A stretch of DNA of 10,038 nt from DASPXY01 sp038227745. Lineage in GTDB: Bacteria; Planctomycetota; Planctomycetia; Gemmatales; Gemmataceae. The position numbers and the translations under genes are program-made. The DNA lies in assembly GCA_038227745.1 (NCBI GenBank), contig JBBRPS010000352.1, positions 1 through 10,038 on the forward strand. The letters are read 5' to 3'. Shown here piece after piece: positions 7,401-10,038 of this stretch. Under the pieces are notes generated by a model. That model was not told the DNA's origin. It worked only from the letters and a program-made list of their open reading frames with translations, and made no database searches. The stretch's first letter is position 1. The number at the start of each line of letters is the position of its first letter.

Positions 7401-10004
7401 GAGTTCCAGGCGGACGACGGGTACGGGACCTCCGCCCCAGCGGCATTCGTCATCAACGTGAGCAACGCACTGCTGGTGCGCCTCGACTTCCAACAGCGGG
7501 TTCTCCAGCTCGACCCAGGCCAGGCGGGAACAATCGTTCCCGTCGGCGACTTCACCGACCAGCTGAGCGTAGTGCTGCCTGGCTCCTACGTGACCTTCGT
7601 GTCCACGGCGCTCGGTGTGGCTTCCGTGGCGCCCGACGGCCGGGTCAATGCTTTGGCCCGTGGCAACACCGCCGTGGTGATCGCGCGGGATAACTTGCAG
7701 GCCGCGACCGTCGTCCGCGTGGGTGAGCAGTCGACCCTCAATAACGTGGTCCTGTCCACCATCGGCCTGAACGTGTTCCCACAGGCATTGTCTCTTGCAA
7801 CTGGCGACTACCGTCAGCTCCACGTCAACCTGGTGGACACGGTGAACCTGGATGCCGGCTCGACCGGGACGCGCTACCTCGTCGGCAACAGCAGCATCCT
7901 CACCGCTGGCGCCGATGGCTTGGTCACCGCCCAAAGTGTTGGCGACACCACCGTCACGATCATCAACGGTCCCGCGGAGATGACCATCCCCGTCAAGGTC
8001 GAGGCACCCCACGCCGGGCCGTCGATCCTCGGTCCGCAGGGCGGTGTCGTCCAGGGTTCCGACGGCTCGATCATCGAATTGCCGCCGGGCGCCCTCAACG
8101 GCAACGCGACCGTCAGCATCATGCCGGTCGCCGAGGCGAACCTGCCGCTGCCGGTGCCCACTGCGCAAGGTTTCAGCTTCGCCGCCGGTTTCCAGCTCGA
8201 CGTCGGACCCGACCGATTGAATCAGCCGGTTCGGGTCGAAGTGCCGGTGTCCGGCATCGATGTCGGCACGCCGGTTTGGTTCTTCCGCGCCGGTCAGTTC
8301 CCCGACGAGCAGGGCCACCCGCGGCTGTACTGGGAGGTCGTTGAAAAGGGTGTGGTCGGCGCCGACGGTTTGGCGCGGACCACCACCCCGCCGTATCCGG
8401 GGGTGATGAGGAGCGGCTACTACGTCGTCGTCGAAGCCACGCTGAAGATTGTGATGATCGAAACGCGCGCGCTAGCCGTCATTAATGCGCTTATGTTCAG
8501 CGGCTTATTGGTGGCCGAGGCCGCGATTGACGCCTTCCTTACCATGCCTTTGCTTCCTGGAGGTAACACACTGCGCTTCGTCCTGCCCGAATCGGATCAT
8601 TTCCAAACCAAGTATCTAAACGTCGATCTCGCGCCCGAGCGGACCACGACCATCAAGGTCACCTTCCCGCCCGAGCCGCCAACCGCGCAGCCCGCGAACC
8701 CCGCGGCGGAGCCGTACATCACCTCGGTAGAGTTGGTGCTGGCCACTGCCGGCCAGTTGGTCACCCCCGAACTGGTGGTCAAAGGCGATCGCTTTGATCG
8801 GAATAATCCGCCGGGTGCGCCCGCACTGGGGCCTGACGACAAGGTGCAAGTCATTTTTGCGACTCCCGACGGGACCTACCGCTTCCTCGACCCGACGCCG
8901 GCCAGCACCCCTGGCGAGCTGCACGTCCTGGTCCCCTACGACGTGGCCGTCGGCACCGGCAAGATCTTGGTCGTCCGCCCGCAATACGTGAATACGTCAA
9001 CGAACCCCAACAAAGCGAAATGGGTCAAGAAGGACATCTTCAGCAACACCACCCAGCTCGATGTCTCCGGCCACTATGTCTTCGCCTCGCTGGCCTACAA
9101 GGAGGCGGTGGCGGTCATCAACGGCGACGAGCACAGCCCGTACTTCAACCATCTCGTGGCCCGCATCCCGGTCGGTGTGGACGGCGTTTTCAACGGCCCC
9201 CGGGCCATCGCCGTGACGCCGGACAACACGCGGGCCTATGTGCCGCTGCTCAACTCGCACCGCGTCGCCGTCGTGGACGCTCTGGCCCTCCAAGAGATCG
9301 ACGTCGATCCCACGACGCCGAACGTCGTGGACCAGATTGTCCTGCCCGACGGAGCCCAGCCGTTCGCCATCGCCATCGACGCGCGGGGCAACTACGCCTA
9401 CGTGACCGACAGGGGCCCCTACGGCGTCGGCACGATCTACGTCATCGACATCAACCCGGCTTCGCCGAGTTACCACAAGTTCCAGACGATCACGGTGAAC
9501 AACGCCCCGGCCGGGCTGCGCCAGGTCGCCCTGGATGCCGACAACAAACGGCTGTACGTCACCGCCCCCTCGTTCGGGATCGTCGCCGATGACGCCAGGG
9601 TGCTGCCGGGTCATATCCTGGTGGTCAACATCGATGCGGACACGGACGGCCCGCAACTCAAGAGCTACCGCCAGCAGGTCGGCGACATCACGGTGGACCG
9701 CTTGCCGCGCGGTATCACGGCCTCGTCCGACCCGCACGTGCTCACCTTCACCAACAGCCGCGGTGTCATGGGCCTCGGCGTCATCCGGGCCAACGACGAC
9801 CGGACCACCTGGGACGTCACCTATACACCGCTGACCCTTGGCCGGCAGGACAGCGCCTTTGGCGTCCGCAACGCGCGCAGCATCGCCGTGTTGCCCGACC
9901 TAAGGATCTGTGCAAGTATTACTTGGCATTCTTGTTGGACCGGACAAACCCGTACATCCGTTACCCGTGCATCTTGCCTTGATTCAGTTCATGGCATAGC
10001 ATAA
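1386..10004 (+). CDS. Giant multidomain extracellular protein: propeller, He_PIG array, RHS, dockerin, Big_2, ZU5, IPT, YVTN propeller
   Basis: An open frame of 2872 codons. Domains by residue: beta-propeller remainder 10-215; SbsA-like Ig 216-328; unrecognised beta-rich segment 329-439; nine He_PIG/cadherin-like repeats 440-1300; two more Ig-like domains about 1301-1494; RHS N-terminal module with three YD-type repeats 1496-1750; pre-dockerin domain about 1751-1881; type I dockerin 1882-1932; cadherin-like domain 1936-2027; two Big_2-like domains 2028-2206; ZU5-like domain 2211-2353; hydrophobic stretch 2362-2390; IPT-like domain 2443-2536; YVTN-type propeller 2558-2838. All of these are extracellular adhesion or binding folds, so a surface or matrix scaffold role is inferred; no catalytic motif was seen. 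The ATG at 1386 lies within the inserted palindrome with no RBS, and the ninth residue leads straight into a half-propeller, so it is not the native start. The last ~34 residues, after VLPD, are Cys/Trp/Ser-rich foreign sequence, so the TAA at 10002 is not the native stop. This is best read as the long middle part of a broken giant gene. Confidence 0.82.
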   Translation: MSEIERLQYIEGGPVGAPLATLPFPVYDLAVDGAGHLWATTGGGPLLRLDAQTGAILGRFGDGLTQTLAVQAGTGLIYVSSGKGIEIFDPAAQTFRHFSDVRVNSLAFAPDGTLWAATWPNRGNVVRFDAKGKASVMVHLDTPADAIAFGVPGSRLEGLLFVSNNNGALTLIDVVTLRRVTAASGGSRGANVRATADGRVFLSQSHEIDVLNLIAPPHVADTNPPDGAIAALPLDAVSVTFDQAMYVGQATESGSVLNPANYLLRGETVGDVPVRAVAYDAATHTALLRFDGLEADHYRLAVHDTLAGRDGLPLPVEYTTQFTAVTDLSSLLDVRFTRARSDRDHHTISYDVTVTSKSAFDLLLPVVLQLSPLHQYDGEPVGAAGRSADGSWLIDLSQGLPGGILHPGQSTTGQTVTVYNPTGQRVAFDPTVSGLPTPNGAPSFTSQPLTGAAAAQAYAYQAAAQDSDHEALTYILYQAPAGMTVDAATGLVSWAPTTASPAQADVALQVYDSRGAHATQTFTVAVAGANRAPVLAALAGTIQGKEGQPLRIPIAATDPDGDALVFWADHLPGGAVFDTAQHALLWTPDDHAAGTYADVRFVVSDGLHQVSQATTLLIAPAALAPTLRRPSDRTVREGDPVRIDLQAADPDGKPLTFSSTQLPPGASLDPNTGAFRWTPTFFQHGTFVIPFTVSNGVKSTPQKTTITVLNVNAAPVFDNLDGFQVQEGQQLTFQAFAFDPDNPSYTPPTRNADGSLTPLEGSPPSVTYTVSGLPAGATFDADTTEFAWTPGFNAAGTYAVTFTATDDGDGTGTPRSSSQTVLLTVGNVNRPPQLTPIVNQTVARGTVLDVAVQATDPDGEPLVLTAGGLPGFPIPHFATFTDNGDGTGLLHFVPGAGDRGDFPITLRARDHGDGDRSAVLDADTTFLLTVNAPNDAPRLVYTGDKVAVLGETLQFTLRATDADQDALTFSVTGLPAGATLTPGPAYGTAVFSWAPTAADAGTRSVTFRVTDAGSLSDALTLRVSARATDSTPVLAAVPAQTVTVGQTLALTLSAADADGDALTYTASNLPAGAALDPATGVLTWTPQDGQAGTYPGIVLAASDGSRSATQTVTFTVTAGNHAPVFTVPALQLGREGAPVKFTLVANDRDNDQLTFSVLAGLPAGAQFDTHTGTLTWTPGFVQAGDTTVRFHVADPSGLGDTADVTLRIANVNRPPVLQASDHAVVLGMPLQFQLAASDPDLGTSLTFTGADLPAGATLDIGTGGFAWTPGPGQAGEYVVTFSVSDGAASASRTVLLRALLAAQAPQVTVELTPSAPAVPGQPVLVHAAASSLAGITALSVTVGGQVLALDGQGRATYTPTGPGRIAVEATATDADGFTGHASAVLKVRDPNDQAAPVVALDPHLVAATLTAARDVTGTVSDSNLDSWVLERATFDSDAFLTVATGDAPVAGGTLAHLDPGALANGFYRLRLTATDISGRSTSTEAVIEVNTAAKPAQYRRRETDRSVSLGGATVDLVREYDSLAADTAGTFGFGWRLANRDTAIQTNVPATGREALGVFNPFRVGTRVYLTLPEGERVGFTFAPVQHQTGSVTYYTPAFQVDLGVAYTLTSADAMLTLVGNRLYDLSSGRAYHPASPLFHGAEYTLTAPDGTVYHLSGARGVEEEILPNGNRLTFSDSGIVSSTGETLTFVHDAAGRLTQVTAADGNRVIYTYDAAGNLTAVREPALGRSSRYGYDADNPHLLDLIVASDNAASAVIRHISTPQALPLAGDLGGPGQFAGVNHSGNLMAGGTDRYAFSLRPEELHSTATGTVYLGISVQATGTGLTPALPRLAGHTPLASRTSNSSAFALYAVNRAGLELLEIAGADAVTAGAYGLHLFIAGDVNEDGNVDGVDGGLLMQLLSQHGYNIAADANGDGTLDATDVQLLGRNFGFTANRPPQLNAGQALTHTAVPVTINLANLAHDPDGDPVYFHVVGSQHGQIALNLDATTVTFGPDAGYSGPAGFEFQADDGYGTSAPAAFVINVSNALLVRLDFQQRVLQLDPGQAGTIVPVGDFTDQLSVVLPGSYVTFVSTALGVASVAPDGRVNALARGNTAVVIARDNLQAATVVRVGEQSTLNNVVLSTIGLNVFPQALSLATGDYRQLHVNLVDTVNLDAGSTGTRYLVGNSSILTAGADGLVTAQSVGDTTVTIINGPAEMTIPVKVEAPHAGPSILGPQGGVVQGSDGSIIELPPGALNGNATVSIMPVAEANLPLPVPTAQGFSFAAGFQLDVGPDRLNQPVRVEVPVSGIDVGTPVWFFRAGQFPDEQGHPRLYWEVVEKGVVGADGLARTTTPPYPGVMRSGYYVVVEATLKIVMIETRALAVINALMFSGLLVAEAAIDAFLTMPLLPGGNTLRFVLPESDHFQTKYLNVDLAPERTTTIKVTFPPEPPTAQPANPAAEPYITSVELVLATAGQLVTPELVVKGDRFDRNNPPGAPALGPDDKVQVIFATPDGTYRFLDPTPASTPGELHVLVPYDVAVGTGKILVVRPQYVNTSTNPNKAKWVKKDIFSNTTQLDVSGHYVFASLAYKEAVAVINGDEHSPYFNHLVARIPVGVDGVFNGPRAIAVTPDNTRAYVPLLNSHRVAVVDALALQEIDVDPTTPNVVDQIVLPDGAQPFAIAIDARGNYAYVTDRGPYGVGTIYVIDINPASPSYHKFQTITVNNAPAGLRQVALDADNKRLYVTAPSFGIVADDARVLPGHILVVNIDADTDGPQLKSYRQQVGDITVDRLPRGITASSDPHVLTFTNSRGVMGLGVIRANDDRTTWDVTYTPLTLGRQDSAFGVRNARSIAVLPDLRICASITWHSCWTGQTRTSVTRASCLDSVHGIA
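1413..2030 (+). other. Domain: beta-propeller 1 (NHL/two-component-sensor type), C-terminal portion
   Basis: Repeated blade pattern of about 40-45 residues: VYDLAVDGAGHLWATTGGG, then LLRLDAQTGAILGRF, then LAVQAGTGLIYVSSGKG with IEIFDP, then VNSLAFAPDGTLWAAT with VVRFDAKG, and LLFVSNNNGALTLIDV. The G-x-LWAxT and LxFAPDGTLW elements resemble two-component-regulator and SMP-30-like propellers. The first blade starts upstream of the inserted element (about 1230-1308) in another frame. Such propellers usually mediate ligand or protein binding; here the partner is unknown. Confidence 0.7.
2031..2702 (+). other. Domains: SbsA-like Ig (Big_5-like) and an unrecognised segment
   Basis: Residues 216-328 open with PPHVADTNPPDGA and continue with VSVTFDQAM and NPANYLL, ending YTTQFTAV. 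This is the order typical of SbsA-type bacterial Ig domains (P-x-DGA, then V-x-F-xx-M, then NY-L). Residues 329-439 (LLDVRFTRARSDRDHHTISYDV ... NPTGQRVAFDP) are beta-rich and look like another all-beta domain. I do not recognise a named family for it, and no catalytic motif is visible. Confidence 0.55.
2703..5285 (+). repeat. Nine tandem putative-Ig (He_PIG)/cadherin-like repeats
   Basis: Nine units of about 90-117 residues run from residue 440 to 1300. Each begins NxAPV or NRPPV, carries an acidic DPDGD-type motif (ATDPDGDAL, AADPDGKPL, AADADGDAL, ANDRDNDQL) that resembles calcium-binding cadherin-like loops, then LPAGAxxDxxTGxxxWTP, the He_PIG signature, and ends with a YxVTFxVxD strand. 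Approximate unit starts are 2703, 2972, 3251, 3518, 3869, 4184, 4467, 4743 and 5019. Unit 4 has a ~20-residue Pro/Asn-rich insertion (about 3610-3675). Unit 5 has lost the LPAGA...WTP motif and has TDNGDGTGLLHFVPG instead. The likely role is a rigid extracellular stalk, possibly stiffened by calcium. Confidence 0.85.
5286..5870 (+). other. Domains: two further Ig/PKD-like units
   Basis: Residues 1301 to about 1395 (APQVTVELTPSAP, LTVGG-like core as LSVTVGGQVLAL, EATATDADGFTG) are PKD/Ig-like. Residues 1396-1494 (DVTGTVSDSNLDSWVLE, NGFYRLRLTATDISGRS) match the pattern of short Ig-like linkers that precede RHS modules in giant bacterial surface proteins, with a conserved G-x-YxLRLxAxDxxG strand. 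They connect the He_PIG stalk to the RHS module. Confidence 0.5.
5871..6636 (+). other. Domain: RHS N-terminal module with short YD run
   Basis: Residues 1496-1750. The opening DLVREYDSL with FGFGWRLAN is the usual start of an RHS shell (G-x-GW motif after R-x-YDS). It is followed by YLTLPEGERVGFTF, APDGTVYHLSGARGVEEE and LPNGNRLTF, then three YD-type repeats (VHDAAGRLTQV, TYDAAGNLTAV, GYDADNPHLL). A normal RHS shell needs dozens of YD repeats plus the core; here it stops after three and passes in frame to a different domain. It is therefore unlikely to enclose a cargo and may act only as a structural module. Confidence 0.8.
6637..7028 (+). other. Domain: pre-dockerin segment
   Basis: Residues about 1751-1881 (LAGDLGGPGQFAGVNHSGNL, GGTDRYAFSL, VYLGISVQA, FALYAVNRAGLELLEI, GAYGLHLFIAGD). 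The fold looks like a jelly-roll or pre-peptidase-type beta domain with a TDRYAFSL strand. It abuts the dockerin directly, which suggests that the two travel as a unit. I cannot name the family with certainty. Confidence 0.45.
7029..7181 (+). other. Domain: type I dockerin (internal)
   Basis: Residues 1882-1932 contain two F-hand calcium loops: DVNEDGNVDGVD (from 7032) and DANGDGTLDATD (from 7119). Both keep the calcium ligands D1, N3, D5 and D12 and are followed by the short helices GGLLMQLLSQ and VQLLGRNFG. In cellulosomal bacteria dockerins bind cohesins; in planctomycete-type giant proteins they occur internally, with unknown partners. No cohesin or glycoside hydrolase is present here, so an adhesion or assembly role is inferred rather than a cellulosomal one. 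Confidence 0.88.
7191..7466 (+). other. Domain: cadherin-like/Ig unit after dockerin
   Basis: Residues 1936-2027: NRPPQLNAGQALTH, LAHDPDGDPVYFHVV, TFGPDAGYSGPAGFEFQADD. The DPDGDP loop and the GYSGPAGFEF-x-xDDG strand are characteristic of the cadherin-like (Cadherin_3/VCBS-associated) class that differs from the He_PIG units upstream. It is probably a calcium-binding spacer. Confidence 0.65.
7467..8003 (+). other. Domains: two Big_2-like Ig domains
   Basis: Residues 2028-2206. The first has VTFVSTALGVASVAPDGRVN followed by ALARGNTAVVIA, a clear bacterial Ig group 2 signature (S-x-x-x-VASV-x-x-DG-x-V-x-A-x-x-xGxA). The second has LVGNSSILTAGADGLVTAQS with VGDTTVTI. Such domains are common in surface adhesins of the intimin/invasin type. 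Confidence 0.7.
8016..8444 (+). other. Domain: ZU5-like
   Basis: Residues 2211-2353. ILGPQGGVVQGSDGSI leads to IELPPGALNGNATVSIMPV, the G-G-x-V...PPGAL...TVSI-x-PV pattern of ZU5 domains. It continues with FQLDVGPDRLNQPVRVEVPV and ends in a YYVVVEA strand. ZU5 domains are known from netrin receptors, ankyrins and bacterial secreted proteins, where they are used for protein contacts. The function here is unknown. Confidence 0.65.
8445..9056 (+). other. Hydrophobic stretch and IPT/TIG-like domain
   Basis: Residues 2362-2390 (ALAVINALMFSGLLVAEAA and on to FLTMPLL) are strongly hydrophobic but carry one Asn, one Glu and one Asp, so a membrane span is uncertain. Codon use here is visibly less GC-biased (att, aat, tta, ttg, ctt). 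After a Pro/Ala-rich linker (PPEPPTAQPANPAAEP) comes an IPT/TIG-like domain, residues 2443-2536 (PYITSVELV, LVVKGDRFD, DDKVQVIFATPDG, LHVLVPYDVAVGTGKILVV). It directly precedes the second propeller. Confidence 0.5.
9057..9899 (+). other. Domain: YVTN-type beta-propeller, truncated at C-terminus
   Basis: Residues 2558-2838. Blades repeat the pattern of surface-layer YVTN propellers: YVFASLAYKEAVAVING, then GPRAIAVTPDNTRAYVPLLN with HRVAVVDA, then PFAIAIDARGNYAYVTDRG with IYVIDINP, then LRQVALDADNKRLYVTAPS with ILVVNIDA, then ITASSDPHVLTFTNSRGV, then ARSIAVLPD. The final blade breaks off right after the turn that should lead into the next Y-A-x-V strand, so at least one blade and the protein's real C-terminus are missing. 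Confidence 0.72.
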
Positions 10005-10038
10005 CCCCGCCGGATTTGTCCTCGGACGTGAGAATTCC
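9900..10038. mobile_element. Foreign segment, possibly the end of an insertion sequence
   Basis: From taaggatctgtgcaag (9901) the base composition drops from the strongly GC-rich level upstream to a roughly balanced one, domain similarity ends in mid-blade, and stops appear. On the minus strand a frame with ordinary amino-acid composition ends at 9961, about 60 bases from the junction, as a transposase C-terminus would near an IS end. Neither the second terminus nor a target duplication is inside the window, and I do not recognise the terminal sequence. Confidence 0.35.
9961..10038 (-). CDS. Possible C-terminal tail of a minus-strand gene (partial)
   Basis: Read from the window's end on the minus strand, 25 codons give GILTSEDKSGGVMLCHELNQ then GKMHG and a TAA stop (complement of 9961-9963). 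The composition is mixed and protein-like, unlike the Arg/Gly-rich antisense shadows elsewhere, and the other two minus frames close within about 15-18 codons. It might be the end of a transposase, but the piece is too short to identify. Confidence 0.25.
   Translation of the reverse strand, partial: GILTSEDKSGGVMLCHELNQGKMHG

Larger units (their letters stand above)
482..9899 (+). pseudogene. Reconstructed ancestral giant gene, broken by MITE and 3' truncation
   Basis: Joining frame 2 (482-1308) to frame 3 (1413-9899) after removing the palindromic element gives a continuous reading frame of about 3100 codons with no internal stop. The propeller is completed across the join: blade sequence ending NQLFHI continues as EGGPVGAPLATLPF. 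The absence of other frame lesions over more than 9 kb suggests the gene was under selection until recently, or that the fragments are still translated. The 5' boundary at 482 and the 3' boundary at about 9899 are abrupt. An unresolved alternative for those two ends (but not for the element) is mis-assembly at repeats. Confidence 0.55.

Noticed and set aside
6666..8318. Minus-strand open frame (550 codons)
   Set aside because: Shadow of the dockerin/Big_2/ZU5 coding region; no recognisable motif and no RBS.

Overview
The window is very GC-rich and almost entirely coding on the plus strand. Nearly every codon ends in G or C. It carries pieces of giant, secreted, multidomain repeat proteins: YD/RHS repeats, long runs of putative-Ig/cadherin-like domains, an internal dockerin, Big_2-like, ZU5-like and IPT-like domains, and two beta-propellers. 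This combination with such base composition is typical of the very large extracellular proteins of Planctomycetota or related PVC bacteria. That assignment is an inference from architecture; no rRNA or marker gene is present.

Layout. Positions 1-481 hold the end of a YD/RHS repeat array in frame 1. At about 482 the recognisable coding switches abruptly to frame 2, with a conserved-looking domain beginning LLQAIDPETGEV, then an Ig-like domain and the first strands of a beta-propeller (482-1308). At 1309-1413 a ~101-bp, almost wholly palindromic element interrupts the propeller. It has imperfect terminal inverted repeats, a perfect 23-bp inner stem and TA on both sides. Removing it (103 bp) rejoins frame 2 to frame 3. 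From 1413 to 9899 one uninterrupted frame encodes: rest of propeller 1, SbsA-like Ig domain, an unrecognised domain, nine He_PIG/cadherin-like repeats, two further Ig-like domains, an RHS N-terminal module, a pre-dockerin domain, dockerin, cadherin-like domain, two Big_2-like domains, a ZU5-like domain, a hydrophobic stretch, an IPT-like domain and a YVTN-type propeller. At about 9900 the propeller stops in mid-blade and composition falls sharply. The last ~138 bases look foreign and may be the end of an insertion sequence read on the minus strand.

Interpretation. The natural unit from 482 to 9899 appears to be one ancestral giant gene that has lost its original 5' part, been frameshifted by a MITE-like insertion and been cut at its 3' end. 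Neither a native start nor a native stop is in the window; the ATG at 1386 lies inside the inserted element. The intact ancestor would be an exported cell-surface or matrix protein for adhesion or scaffolding, with the dockerin as a possible cohesin-docking or calcium-binding module. No promoter, RBS, tRNA, rRNA, CRISPR array or convincing terminator was seen, and no gene-free stretch over 300 bases exists.
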